Notes: generated by a model not told the origin, from the sequence alone. A stretch of 64,000 nucleotides of DNA from Bacteroidota bacterium (GCA_023428755.1 JAEYWX010000012.1:1-64000); one strand, 5' to 3'. Shown: positions 15,679-25,136, counted from the first letter of the stretch. Made by a program: numbers and translations.

Positions 15679-16386
15679 TTAGAAATGAAAATAATGCAGG
15701 AACCTTTTTGCTTTGCTTTCGCCGCCACCACCGTTTTCTTTGCGACGGAAGGCTTTTAAAAATTTCCACTCTTTGAAACGCATCAAGCGCTCAAAGCCTT
15801 TTTTATTTTCTTCAAAGAATTGTTTTGTTTCTTCCGGCTCGTAATGATCTTTCGGATCATAGAGCATGGCTGTACACATACAGTTCTTCCGCTCTTTGCT
15901 CATGAGAATATCGTAGTTGACACAGCTTTTGCAGCCGGCCCAAAAATCTTCATCTTGTGTAAGCTCACTGTAAGTAACAGGTTCGTATCCGAGATCGGAG
16001 TTGATCTTCATTACAGCCAACCCGGTGGTTAAACCAAAGATCTTCGCTTCGGGATATAATTGTCTGGATAACTTGAAGATGCGTTCTTTGATCTGTTTGG
16101 CCACACCGCTTTTGCGGAACGCTGGCGAAACGATCAATCCGCTGTTGGCTACAAATGCACCATGGCTCCATGTTTCAATATAGCAGAAGCCAACCCAGGT
16201 ACCATCTTTCAGCAACGCAATCACTGCTTTGCCTTCATTCATTTTGTTGGCAACATATTCAGGGCTTCGTTTGGCAATGCCGGTGCCACGAGCTTTGGCA
16301 CTTTCTTCCATCTCCCGTGTAATAGTTTCGGAATAGTGCGTATCGCCACTATTGGCTACACGTATAATAATTTCCTGATTGTTCAT
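15679..16386 (-). CDS. GNAT acetyltransferase, candidate N-acetylglutamate synthase
   Basis: The 235 residues have the acetyl-CoA loop F-R-K-S-G-V-A-K-Q near residue 92 and a Cys-rich middle (A-G-C-K-S-C-V-N near 154, N-C-M-C near 171). It is the first gene of the arg operon, which otherwise has every step except glutamate acylation. Position and family make it the likely first enzyme (acyl-CoA + glutamate to N-acylglutamate). It is unlike E. coli ArgA, which fuses a kinase-like domain to a GNAT domain. That function is inference; the acetyltransferase fold is clear. The C-terminus is Lys/Arg-rich. Confidence 0.75.
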   Translation of the reverse strand: MNNQEIIIRVANSGDTHYSETITREMEESAKARGTGIAKRSPEYVANKMNEGKAVIALLKDGTWVGFCYIETWSHGAFVANSGLIVSPAFRKSGVAKQIKERIFKLSRQLYPEAKIFGLTTGLAVMKINSDLGYEPVTYSELTQDEDFWAGCKSCVNYDILMSKERKNCMCTAMLYDPKDHYEPEETKQFFEENKKGFERLMRFKEWKFLKAFRRKENGGGGESKAKRFLHYFHF

Positions 16387-16519
16387 GTTTGATAAAGCTT
16401 GTCAAAAACGGGGATCACCAATCCTGAGAATCATTACCGGGAGGTTGTTCACTGACAGGGGCCGTGGTGAAGGGCTCGTCCTATCAGACGATGCGTCGAG
16501 GTCGTGGAGAAAATACATA

Positions 16520-16610
16520 GAAGTTGGAAGTGCTGTTGTTGGCACTTACTTCAATTGTGTGGTATGTATTTGTGTTTGTCAACTGCTTTTAAAATTGAGG
16601 AACAAAAGTA
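16520..16610 (-). promoter_or_regulatory. Arg operon promoter and leader hairpin
   Basis: On the minus strand a TACTTTTG box (16610-16603) matches the Bacteroidota -7 element; I see no good -33 box. Transcription would start near 16596, giving a leader of about 210 nt. The leader contains a hairpin, AAGTGC (16527-16532) with GCACTT (16542-16547), extended by GAAGT/ACTTC (16520-16552). A 38-codon frame at 16518-16402 contains four Arg codons. No ArgR-type palindrome is obvious. Confidence 0.4.
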
Positions 16611-16675
16611 AACGATATATTTAAAACAGAGACATAAAATTTTTATGAAGGTTTAAGAACGATAGTTAGTGAAGC

Positions 16676-17584
16676 TCAATTGGCATCAAGGTTTTGCTTC
16701 TTCTTTACAAACGAAATCATCAGTCCACTTGCAATAATCAGGAAAATACCGAGTAGCGAAACAATATCGGGAAACGCATCGCCCAACAGCATGCCAATGA
16801 AAATGCTGAAGATGATCCCTGCATAGCTGATGGCTGATACAATTCCAGCTTTATCAGCACCATAGGCTTTGGTAACAAAATACTGACCGAACAATGCTGC
16901 AGTACCCATCAGCAAAACCGAGAACCATTCTGTTTGCTGCGGCCAGCGCCAGTTGATGAAGAGTATTTCATCTGCCGGCAATTGCAGAACGGTTCGAACG
17001 GAAGTAAAGAACAACGGAACCAACACACCCGTGAGTACAAAGGAAAGAACGATCACTCTTGTATCGTAATACTTTGTAAGTTTTCCAACGGTGATGTAAG
17101 CTATGGCCGATAAGATGCCACTAAGCAAACCTGCCAAATGATACTGCCAGGGCAAATGAATACTGGGTTTGTAGATGAGCAACATTCCTGCAAAGCCCAG
17201 CAATACCGCCAGTATCACCCACCTACCTTCGTATTCTTTAAATAAGAGAAACGTGAAGAGTGCGATGAACAGTGCTGATGTTAAATTATAACTCATGGCT
17301 GTACCCAATGGCAAATGAAGAATGCAGTACAACAACATATAAACTGCCGATGTACCCATCAATCCCCGAAAGATGAGGCGAAGCAATTTACCTCCTGTTT
17401 GTACCGGCGGACGATTGAGTAAACTGATCGTAATAAATAACAACCCAATGCTATTTCTCCAGAATACCAATTGCCCGGCATTAAAACTTCCTTTCAACAC
17501 TTTGGCAGCACCGCCCATTACAGAAAAGCCAAGAGCGGCCAGTAACATAAAGAAGATACCACGATATGTTGGGGAGATATTCAA
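16676..17584 (-). CDS. DMT/EamA family transporter
   Basis: The 302 residues form about ten hydrophobic helices in two EamA halves (about 10-140 and 150-292) with a Lys-rich C-terminus. This is the drug/metabolite transporter fold, usually an exporter of amino acids or other metabolites. The only upstream start in frame is TTG at 17584, 3 bp after the M24 peptidase stop; an ATG at 17548 would cut into the first helix, so TTG with translational coupling is preferred. Pairing with a dipeptidase-like gene hints at, but does not show, amino-acid export. Confidence 0.82.
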   Translation of the reverse strand: MNISPTYRGIFFMLLAALGFSVMGGAAKVLKGSFNAGQLVFWRNSIGLLFITISLLNRPPVQTGGKLLRLIFRGLMGTSAVYMLLYCILHLPLGTAMSYNLTSALFIALFTFLLFKEYEGRWVILAVLLGFAGMLLIYKPSIHLPWQYHLAGLLSGILSAIAYITVGKLTKYYDTRVIVLSFVLTGVLVPLFFTSVRTVLQLPADEILFINWRWPQQTEWFSVLLMGTAALFGQYFVTKAYGADKAGIVSAISYAGIIFSIFIGMLLGDAFPDIVSLLGIFLIIASGLMISFVKKKQNLDAN

Positions 17585-17587
17585 GTT

Positions 17588-18928
17588 TTAATTGCCTACA
17601 TTCTTATTCATTCTCGGCACTATGTAAATTTCTTTCTGTCTGCCGCCAATGTAACGGAACCCATTCTCATCAAAATAGCCATCCTGTTCCAGCATAATGC
17701 GGATGCTCTTTTTCCATTCAGGAATATCCGAAGCTGCATTCAGCTCAATGCTGTAAGCTGTGCGGTAGTTCATGGGGAAATCGCCTGCACCGGGCACGCC
17801 GCCTTGCTGATCCCATAACCCAATGGTTGGACCGGCTGCATGGCCATGAAAACCCAATGGATGTGTATAGATCACTGCTTCAATGTTTTCTTTTTTGGCT
17901 TGTGCCAATGCATCGGCTAAAATCTGGTTGCCGGTTTTACCGAGTTTGAACTGCGAAGTAAGAATATCCTGCAAGCGGTTTGCTTTTGTAAATGCATCAC
18001 GAATACTTTTCGGCACTTCTGTTTCGCCGGGTCGTAGTACATATGCATGCTCCTGCACATCTGTATTCAGCCGCAAATAAGTAATGCCAATATCTACATG
18101 CAGCAGATCGCCGGGTTGAATCACATCATCTTTCGGTCGGTTGGAAAAACTGCGCAGGTGTTCAAAGTTTTGCGGATCGTTGCGTTGAATAGATACCGAT
18201 GGATGAAACCATGTACTGTATCCCATGCTTCTGATCTTTTCACGAAACCACCACACCACATCATCGGTAGTGGTTATGCCGGGTGTAATTACTTTCTCCG
18301 AAAAACCTTCTTCAATGATCTTTCTTGTTTCATACACCAGTTGCGGATAGATCTGCATCTCCCGTTCGGTTCTTGTCTCCAGCCAATTGACAGCAAGATT
18401 CTCAGCACTCACTACTTTTGATTTGAATGCTGACGGTAGTTTCTGCATCATCTCAGTATAATCTGTCACATCCAGTCCATCGGCCTGGTTGTGATGTGTT
18501 GAAGTATTGATGCCGATCTTTTTCGGGTTGCGTGTTGTAATAATGTTCATCAACGCATCCCACTGGTTGGGAAACTTCGTCATATCCCATTCGGCTTTGA
18601 TATTTTCACCCACATTGTAACGGGCAATCGCCAGCTTTTCAAATTGCTTTTTTGAAGGATTGTTATAAAACACCAAAATGGTTCTGCGTCTTGCAGAGAT
18701 CCATGTAGATGGAAGCATGGTACGGATCACCGGATCTTCATTGTATTCTCTTGATATTACTACCCACATATCAATTCCATTGCGTTCCATCAGCATGGGC
18801 AACAGGTTGTTGAAACGATCTTCAAGTATTTCATCAATTACACGTGATTGTTCACGCATGGAAATAGCTTGTGCAGTAACAGAACGAACGGCAGTAAGCA
18901 CTAACAGAAAACAAAACAGCTTTTTCAT
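17588..18928 (-). CDS. M24 family (Xaa-Pro aminopeptidase-like) exported peptidase
   Basis: About 446 residues from the ATG at 18928, with a signal peptide ending V-T-A-Q. The pita-bread domain has recognisable metal-ligand segments: D-L-L-H-V-D-I-G-I-T near residue 280, H-P-L-G-F-H-G-H-A-A-G-P near residue 350, and S-I-E-L-N near residue 390. M24 enzymes remove N-terminal residues ahead of proline or cleave X-Pro dipeptides; some homologues are inactive. It is the first gene of a two-gene unit with the DMT transporter. Cleavage specificity is unknown. Confidence 0.85.
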   Translation of the reverse strand: MKKLFCFLLVLTAVRSVTAQAISMREQSRVIDEILEDRFNNLLPMLMERNGIDMWVVISREYNEDPVIRTMLPSTWISARRRTILVFYNNPSKKQFEKLAIARYNVGENIKAEWDMTKFPNQWDALMNIITTRNPKKIGINTSTHHNQADGLDVTDYTEMMQKLPSAFKSKVVSAENLAVNWLETRTEREMQIYPQLVYETRKIIEEGFSEKVITPGITTTDDVVWWFREKIRSMGYSTWFHPSVSIQRNDPQNFEHLRSFSNRPKDDVIQPGDLLHVDIGITYLRLNTDVQEHAYVLRPGETEVPKSIRDAFTKANRLQDILTSQFKLGKTGNQILADALAQAKKENIEAVIYTHPLGFHGHAAGPTIGLWDQQGGVPGAGDFPMNYRTAYSIELNAASDIPEWKKSIRIMLEQDGYFDENGFRYIGGRQKEIYIVPRMNKNVGN

Positions 18929-19077
18929 ATACAAGAATTAGTTTTCTAAGTTACGAAAGCAACAAACTATTACCTGTGTAAGAAAATGGATGAGAAAAAA
19001 ATTTGTAGATTGAAATTTTATATTATTTTAGCAAACCTTTTAGAAAAGAAAAGGTCACCTGTAGAAACAGCTGACCG

Positions 19078-19193
19078 CTAACGATTGCTTGCCATATAAA
19101 AAAATAGATCTGTATCTTTCGTGAGCCATTTGCCGTGGCTTGATTCTTGGCCGTTTACGATGCTTTGCTTACTCTAACGATTGCCTGCCATAT
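19078..19193. repeat. Spaced direct repeat in the 407-bp gap 18929-19335
   Basis: CTAACGATTGCTTGCCATAT (19078-19097) recurs with one change at 19174-19193, followed in one copy by a run of A and in the other by a run of T. The first copy is preceded by ACCG, so ACCGCTAACG here is the reverse complement of CGTTAGCGGT at 309-318. No gene fits in the gap; the rest is AT-rich and presumably holds the promoters of the flanking divergent genes. Confidence 0.55.
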
Positions 19194-19335
19194 TTTTTTT
19201 AAGCCCGAATCCAAGACAAATGTAAACCTGTTAATTTTACAGGTAAAAACAAATCACTATACATTTTATGATGTCAAAGTGATGGAAACACCGTAAAACA
19301 CAGGCTGGGCAAGGATTTCAGAAAAAAAAATTATT

Positions 19336-20883
19336 ATGGCCAACAGGTTTTCAGATACATTATTTCAATTAATTCACTCGTTGGAGAAAGCGGAAAAACG
19401 CCATTTCAAACTTTACATCAAACGAAGTTCCTCCAAAGAAGACCTCAAGATCATCCAGCTCTTCGATGCCTTAGATAAAATGCAGGAATATGATGAAACG
19501 GCCCTGCTCAAAAAACTGACCGATAACAGCAAAACCAAACTGGCCAACCTTAAAACGCATTTGTACAAAGAAGTATTAGCCAGTTTACGATTATTGAAAA
19601 CCGGTGAGAATGTGGATCTGCAGTTGAGCGAACATTTAGACAATGCCCGTTTACTTTACAATAAGGGGTTGAAACAACAAAGTCTCCGCATTATTGAAAA
19701 GGCAAAGGAACTGGCAAGAGCGAATCAAAAGTTCAATACACTGGTGCAGATCATTTCGCTGGAAAAGAAAATTGAAACACTCCATATTACACGCAGCTCT
19801 ACCGATAAAACAGAGCAAATGGCACGTGAAGCACTGGATGTAAGCCGCCATATTGATCGTGTAACCCGTTTATCAAATCTTGCATTGCTGTTGTATCGTT
19901 GGTATGTGATCAACGGACATGCACGTAATGAAGAAGATGAAAAAGATATCAAAGACTTTTTCAAAAACTATTTACCCAAAGATCTTACACAGGTAAACGG
20001 CTTTTATGAAAAACTGTATCTCTACCAAAGCTATTGCTGGTATGCATTTATCCGCCAGGATTTTTTAATGTACTATCGCTATGCGCAAAAGTGGGTTGAT
20101 CTTTACAAAGAAGAACCGCATTTAAAAAATATTGAAACCGGGCATTACATCAAAGGCATGCAGGCGCTGTTGAATGCACATTTTGATTTGCGTAACTTTC
20201 ATAAGTTTGAAGAAACCGTACGTGAGTTTGAAGCGTACGAAAAAACACCCGAAGCACAGCAACACGATAACTTCCGCACACATACGTCCATTTATATCAA
20301 CAGTTCAAAAGTGAACGGACACCTCATGAAGGGAACGTTTAAAGAAGGGTTGAAATTAGTTCCCATCATTGAAGAGAAGTTGCACGAATATGCATTGTTT
20401 GTAGATCAACACCGCATACTGGTATTCAACTATAAAATTGCATCGCTGTATTTTGGAAATGGCAATTATGAAAAAGCGATCGACTATCTGCACCGTATCA
20501 TCAACGGGCCAATGGATATTCGTATCGATTTGCAGTGTTATGCCCGTTTGATGCACCTGCTGAGTCATTATGAATTAGGAAACTATGAAATACTTGATTC
20601 GCTCAGTAAATCGGTTCACCGTTTTATGGAGAAGATGAAGAATTTAACCACTGTAGAAGAAGCCGTGTTCAAATTTTTGAAAACAAGTTTTACGCAATCG
20701 CCTGATAAGATCAAAAAGGCATTGGAAAAATTATTGTCTGATATCAAACACCTGGAGAATAACCGTTTTCAAACCCGCTCATTTGCCTACCTCGATATTA
20801 TTTCCTGGGCCGAAAGTAAAGTGTACAACAAGACCATGGAAGAAGTGGTGCATGGTAAGTACAAGAAGAGCAAACGAAAATAA
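19336..20883 (+). CDS. Helical-repeat (TPR-like) protein of unknown function
   Basis: The 515-residue soluble protein has no signal peptide. It is rich in amphipathic helices with TPR-like spacing, for example around residues 100-170 and 355-420 (Y-x-x-G-N-Y-E-K-A-I-D-Y-L). The N-terminal 90 residues are highly charged and could bind nucleic acid or a partner. I do not recognise a named family, although the layout recalls conserved hypothetical proteins of Bacteroidota. It has a clear ATG with an A-rich leader and a strong palindromic terminator right after the stop. Confidence 0.65.
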   Translation: MANRFSDTLFQLIHSLEKAEKRHFKLYIKRSSSKEDLKIIQLFDALDKMQEYDETALLKKLTDNSKTKLANLKTHLYKEVLASLRLLKTGENVDLQLSEHLDNARLLYNKGLKQQSLRIIEKAKELARANQKFNTLVQIISLEKKIETLHITRSSTDKTEQMAREALDVSRHIDRVTRLSNLALLLYRWYVINGHARNEEDEKDIKDFFKNYLPKDLTQVNGFYEKLYLYQSYCWYAFIRQDFLMYYRYAQKWVDLYKEEPHLKNIETGHYIKGMQALLNAHFDLRNFHKFEETVREFEAYEKTPEAQQHDNFRTHTSIYINSSKVNGHLMKGTFKEGLKLVPIIEEKLHEYALFVDQHRILVFNYKIASLYFGNGNYEKAIDYLHRIINGPMDIRIDLQCYARLMHLLSHYELGNYEILDSLSKSVHRFMEKMKNLTTVEEAVFKFLKTSFTQSPDKIKKALEKLLSDIKHLENNRFQTRSFAYLDIISWAESKVYNKTMEEVVHGKYKKSKRK

Positions 20884-20889
20884 TTGATT

Positions 20890-20931
20890 GCCGGTGAGCC
20901 ACCCTTGAATACAAGCGGGTGGCTCACCGGC
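20890..20931. terminator. REP-like palindrome, bidirectional terminator
   Basis: GCCGGTGAGCCACCC (20890-20904) and its exact reverse complement (20917-20931) flank a 12-nt loop that itself contains CTTG/CAAG. It lies between convergent genes. The same arms recur at 44631-44680. Confidence 0.75.
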
Positions 20932-20937
20932 ATTGCA

Positions 20938-22080
20938 TCAAATCTTCATCAACCGTTCCACTGCCTGCTGTAATGTTCGGTTTTGTTTGCTGAAACAAAA
21001 GCGAAGTACTTTATCATCTTTCTGATTGTGATAAAATGCAGAGAGCGGAATGGTAGCAACCCCTGCTTCTTTAGTTAAGCGTATGGCAAGGTCTTTATCG
21101 CTTTCATCGCTGATGCGGCCATAGCTGGCGCAAATAAAATAACTGCCGCTGGTGTTGAGCAGATCGAACTTTGTATTCTTCATCAGTTCAATAAAATAAT
21201 CACGCTTCTGCTGCATAAAACGAGGCAGCGATAAATAGGCCTCTTTATTTTTTAAGTATTCCGCCAATGCAACCTGTGCAGGTGTAAAACAACTAAAGCA
21301 ATTATACTGGTGTACTTTCCTGAACTCTTTCATAAAAGCAGCCGGCGCAATAGAGTAGCCCAGCTTCCAACCGGTGCAGTGATAGGTTTTGCCAAACGAA
21401 AAATTCACAAAACTGCGTTCAAACAACTCCGGGTATTTCAACATACTTTCATGCGGCAGATCATCATAAATTAAATGTTCATATACTTCATCACTCACAA
21501 TAAAAATGTTTGTACCTGCAACCACGCTTTTTAATTCAGCAATATCATTTTTATCCAGTACACTTCCTGTTGGATTGTGTGGTGAGTTAATGAGGATGGC
21601 TTTTGTTTTTGCGTTGATGGATGAACGCACCAGCTCCCAATCAATTTTATAATCGGGATAGGTTAATGGTAATGGAACTGCTTTTGCCCCGTTGATTTCT
21701 ATGTTTGGAATATAACTATCATAAGCCGGTTCAAACAAAATCACTTCATCACCCGGTTGCAGTATTGTGGTTAACGATGAATATATCGCATAGGTACCTC
21801 CCGGTGTAATAGTGATTTCGGTATCAGGATTTACGTTTGTTTGATAGAGAAATTCAACTTTCGCTGCAATGCTTTCACGCAGGCCAATCAATCCCGGCAT
21901 AGGTGCATATTGATTGTGGCCTTTCTGCATGGCCTCGTTCACCTTCGCAGTAAGTTCTTCACTCATGGGAAAATCAGGAAACCCTTGTCCGAGGTTTACA
22001 GCTTTCAGTTCGGTTGCCAACGCACTCATTACGGTAAAGATGGTAGTGCCAACGTTGGGAAGTTTGCTCTGGATATGCAT
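20938..22080 (-). CDS. Class I aminotransferase, methionine aminotransferase-like
   Basis: This 380-residue fold-type I PLP enzyme has N-L-G-Q-G-F-P-D-F near residue 30, N-S-P-H-N-P-T-G near residue 167, and the PLP lysine in S-F-G-K-T-Y-H-C-T-G-W-K-L near residue 233. The combination, with a short N-terminus, is typical of the YbdL/kynurenine aminotransferase-like branch, which acts on methionine, glutamine or aromatic amino acids. It has an ATG start at 22080 and is monocistronic, with a divergent neighbour. Substrate assignment beyond this branch is inference. Confidence 0.85.
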   Translation of the reverse strand: MHIQSKLPNVGTTIFTVMSALATELKAVNLGQGFPDFPMSEELTAKVNEAMQKGHNQYAPMPGLIGLRESIAAKVEFLYQTNVNPDTEITITPGGTYAIYSSLTTILQPGDEVILFEPAYDSYIPNIEINGAKAVPLPLTYPDYKIDWELVRSSINAKTKAILINSPHNPTGSVLDKNDIAELKSVVAGTNIFIVSDEVYEHLIYDDLPHESMLKYPELFERSFVNFSFGKTYHCTGWKLGYSIAPAAFMKEFRKVHQYNCFSCFTPAQVALAEYLKNKEAYLSLPRFMQQKRDYFIELMKNTKFDLLNTSGSYFICASYGRISDESDKDLAIRLTKEAGVATIPLSAFYHNQKDDKVLRFCFSKQNRTLQQAVERLMKI

Positions 22081-22205
22081 AGCTGCAAAGTAAAGAAGAG
22101 GTTTTGTTTCTGTAAGAATTTATTCTGTGGAACTCTTTTTTCAGCAATAACTTACAGCTGTTAAACGGTTAAATACTTACCTTTCTTTACTAAAACTTTT
22201 TAACG

Positions 22206-23537
22206 ATGAATGCCCGCCGAAAGTTTCTGCAACAATCAAGCCTGCTGGCTGCAGGAAGTTTACTGCTACCAGCATTTGAATCCAATGCGTTTTCTATTTT
22301 CAAAAATGGTATTTCACCCTCTGACCAGGTGAACATTGGCGCCATTGGTATTAAAGGAATGGGCTGGAGTAATGTAATGGCCGCATTAAAAATTCCCGGC
22401 GTAAACCTGGTGGCTGTTTGTGATGTTGACAAATCGGTGATCGATAAACGGCTGGATGAGCTGAACAAAAAAAATGTAAATACATCCAACATAAAACGAT
22501 ACGGTGATTATCGTCAACTGCTGGAGCAAAAGGATGTGGATGCAGTGATCATTGGTACGCCCGATCACTGGCATGCACTCATGATGATACATGCATGTGA
22601 AGCCGGGAAAGATGTATATGTAGAAAAACCTGTTGGCAATTCAATCGTTGAATGTAACCGAATGGTGGCTGCACAAAAACGTTATAATAAAATTGTACAG
22701 GCCGGGCAGTGGCAACGCAGTCAGCAGCATTTTAAAGATGCTGTTGCATTTGTGCACAGCGGACAGTTAGGCAATATCCGTACAGCGAAAGTGTGGTGTT
22801 ACCAGGGATGGATGAAACCCGGTCCGGTTGTTCCTGATTCAGCACCGCCTGAAGGTGTTGATTACAAACAATGGCTTGGTCCTGCGAAAACAAGGCCGTT
22901 TAACAGCAGCCGTTTTCATTTCAACTTCCGCTGGTTTTGGGATTATGCCGGTGGATTAATGACCGACTGGGGTGTGCATTTATTAGATTATGCATTGATT
23001 GGAATGAAAGCAGATTTGCCTATCAGCATTGCAGGGCTTGGTGGAAAATTTGCTTATCCCGATCTGTATGAAGAAACCCCTGATACATTAACCACGCTGT
23101 ACGAATTTGAGAAGTTTAACATGGTATGGGATTCGGCAATGGGTATAGACAATGGTTCGTATGGAAGAGATCATGGCATTGCATTTATCGGTAATAACGG
23201 AACACTTATTTTGAACCGTGGTGGCTGGGAAGTAATTGAAGAACGACAAAGTAAAAATAAAGTGATCATGCCGTTTCAAAAATCGTCGGACAACGGACTG
23301 GATAAACATTGGGTCAATTTTATTGATGCAGTGAAGTCACGCAAAGCTGAAGATCTGAATTGCTCTATCCAGGCAGGCGCACATGTGGCCACCGTTGCGC
23401 AAATGGGTAATATCTCATACCGTAGCGGAAAGAAATTATTGTGGAATAAAGCCAAGGGTGCGTTTACAGATGAAGCCATTAATCAACAATACTTATTGAG
23501 CGCATATCATAATGGATATAAGTTGCCGGTTGTGTAA
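22206..23537 (+). CDS. Gfo/Idh/MocA family oxidoreductase, Tat-exported
   Basis: The 443 residues begin with a twin-arginine leader (N-A-R-R-K-F-L-Q-Q-S, hydrophobic to about residue 28), so the protein is exported folded with its cofactor. An NAD(P)-binding Rossmann domain (I-G-A-I-G-I-K-G-M-G near residue 47) carries the family's E-K-P-V-G motif near residue 141. The C-terminal domain has G-G-L-M-T-D-W-G-V-H-L-L-D near residue 258. Members oxidise or epimerise sugars and their derivatives; exported ones are abundant in polysaccharide-degrading Bacteroidota. The substrate is unknown. Confidence 0.88.
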   Translation: MNARRKFLQQSSLLAAGSLLLPAFESNAFSIFKNGISPSDQVNIGAIGIKGMGWSNVMAALKIPGVNLVAVCDVDKSVIDKRLDELNKKNVNTSNIKRYGDYRQLLEQKDVDAVIIGTPDHWHALMMIHACEAGKDVYVEKPVGNSIVECNRMVAAQKRYNKIVQAGQWQRSQQHFKDAVAFVHSGQLGNIRTAKVWCYQGWMKPGPVVPDSAPPEGVDYKQWLGPAKTRPFNSSRFHFNFRWFWDYAGGLMTDWGVHLLDYALIGMKADLPISIAGLGGKFAYPDLYEETPDTLTTLYEFEKFNMVWDSAMGIDNGSYGRDHGIAFIGNNGTLILNRGGWEVIEERQSKNKVIMPFQKSSDNGLDKHWVNFIDAVKSRKAEDLNCSIQAGAHVATVAQMGNISYRSGKKLLWNKAKGAFTDEAINQQYLLSAYHNGYKLPVV

Positions 23538-23619
23538 GTGTGCTGATCAGTGACACAGATTGTTGATGCAGTATAAAAAAGTGATACCTGATTGATTGTT
23601 TCGAAGTAAATAAGCATGT

Positions 23620-24522
23620 TTATTCAGCAGGCATCTCTGCATCATCTACCCACAACTTTGCATATTCATCTTTCCAATTGTGCTTCCAACGTTTATGGCT
23701 CCACAAATACAGATCGGGTTGCAGGCGTATATTTTCTTCGAGGTGGCGCACATAGCGCCTGATCAATTCGCCATCAGGTAACGCTTTGGGATCTTCACAC
23801 AGCAGGAAATAATCAAAATGATAATGGCCTCTTTTTTTCCGTGTTGTAGTCATCATAGCTACCGGAATATTTTGCCCACGTGCAAATTTTTCCGGCCCCT
23901 TTACAAACCCGGCAGGCTTGTTTAAAAAATAAAGCCAGTATGCATTCTCTGGTGATACCGGTCGTTGATCAGCACCCAAGGCCAGCAGGTATTGTTTTTT
24001 CCGCCACGGAATAATGGCTCTTGCCATATCATTACTTGAAAGCAGCGGATTACCCCAGCGGCCACGGATATAACAAATCAACCGGTTCATCAACTTGTTG
24101 CTCTGCGGAAGATACACAGTAAGAAATGTATAGGGTTGATTGATGCCTGCGTGCAACGTCATCATTTCCCAATTAAAAAAATGACCGAGGTTAACCTGTA
24201 CCGCTTTCCCTGTCGCAAATAATTGATGAAATACTTCAAAATTTCCACTGAGCCGTTTATTCATTGCTTCCTTGCTGATGGAAAGCAGCTTGATTGTTTC
24301 AATCCAGTTATCGCAAAAATTATGATAGAATTTATTGGCAATTACTGTTTTCTCCTGCTCTGTTTTTTCCGGAAACGCCTGTGTAAGATTGTTCATCACA
24401 ACTTCTTTCCGGTAACGCAAAACCGTTTGTAAAACAAATGCACCCATATCTGAAATCAGATAGAGCACACGCATGGGCAACAATGAAAACAAATACAATA
24501 TTCCAAAAACGAGGTAGTACAT
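23620..24522 (-). CDS. Lipid A biosynthesis acyltransferase (LpxL/HtrB family)
   Basis: About 300 residues from the ATG at 24522, chosen because it starts directly with the N-terminal membrane anchor (M-Y-Y-L-V-F-G); a TTG at 24564 would add 14 polar residues. The catalytic H-x4-E motif appears as H-F-F-N-W-E near residue 113. The enzyme adds a secondary acyl chain to lipid A, or an equivalent lipid, at the inner membrane. It lies 65 bp downstream of the cupin gene on the same strand. Confidence 0.87.
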   Translation of the reverse strand: MYYLVFGILYLFSLLPMRVLYLISDMGAFVLQTVLRYRKEVVMNNLTQAFPEKTEQEKTVIANKFYHNFCDNWIETIKLLSISKEAMNKRLSGNFEVFHQLFATGKAVQVNLGHFFNWEMMTLHAGINQPYTFLTVYLPQSNKLMNRLICYIRGRWGNPLLSSNDMARAIIPWRKKQYLLALGADQRPVSPENAYWLYFLNKPAGFVKGPEKFARGQNIPVAMMTTTRKKRGHYHFDYFLLCEDPKALPDGELIRRYVRHLEENIRLQPDLYLWSHKRWKHNWKDEYAKLWVDDAEMPAE

Positions 24523-24587
24523 GGCTTGGGCAATTCGCCTGCAAGGTACATTGCCTTGCCACAACTTCTGCCTTTATTCCTTTGTTC

Positions 24588-25136
24588 TTAGAATGGCCCC
24601 GGAGCATTCTTAAATTTTTTATACTTACCCAGGCATTTACCAATAAAACAAATAGCTGGCAGTACTGCTTTCTTCACAAATAGCGGTAACTCGGTCAAAT
24701 CAAATTCTGATTTGTAGGTAGTAAGTAAAAACGCCGCATCAAAAAGTTCCGGTTTGGCCGATCTGTTTTTTGCCTGTGCAGCAAACAACGCACTCAAAAA
24801 GAAAACCGAGTTCAACGCCGGCTGCATATATCCTTTGCATTGCAATATATCTTTACCTGCATTCCAAAAACGATGTGGTTCTCCTTTTTTAAACACGACC
24901 GTTTCGCCGGGGCCTGCAAAATTTTTCCCTTCGCCTTTGCGTTCATAACCAAGATTGCCACTAATAACAGTAAATACTTCGTCCTGCAGCCAATGCGTAT
25001 GCATCACCGGGCCAACACCCGGCGCAACAAAATTTTCACCTATTACTTTCTCACCTTCGGGATGTGATTCCACAGCATGAAAAATAATTGTCTCGCCCAT
25101 TGTATTATCGATGGTATGTGGATAGCTGATCTGCAT
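24588..25136 (-). CDS. Cupin-domain protein
   Basis: The 182 residues show both cupin motifs: V-M-H-T-H-W...E (about 36-46) and P-x-x-x-P-H-R-F-W-N (about 82-92), giving the usual His/His/Glu/His metal site. A C-terminal extension of some 80 residues is basic and may pack against the membrane. Cupins range from dioxygenases to sugar isomerases, so no reaction is claimed. It probably shares a transcript with the acyltransferase. Confidence 0.8.
   Translation of the reverse strand: MQISYPHTIDNTMGETIIFHAVESHPEGEKVIGENFVAPGVGPVMHTHWLQDEVFTVISGNLGYERKGEGKNFAGPGETVVFKKGEPHRFWNAGKDILQCKGYMQPALNSVFFLSALFAAQAKNRSAKPELFDAAFLLTTYKSEFDLTELPLFVKKAVLPAICFIGKCLGKYKKFKNAPGPF

Noticed and set aside
16402..16518. 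38-codon leader frame as a true protein-coding gene
   Set aside because: There is no conservation evidence, codon use is unlike neighbouring genes, and the Arg codons are scattered; it is kept only as part of the leader description.
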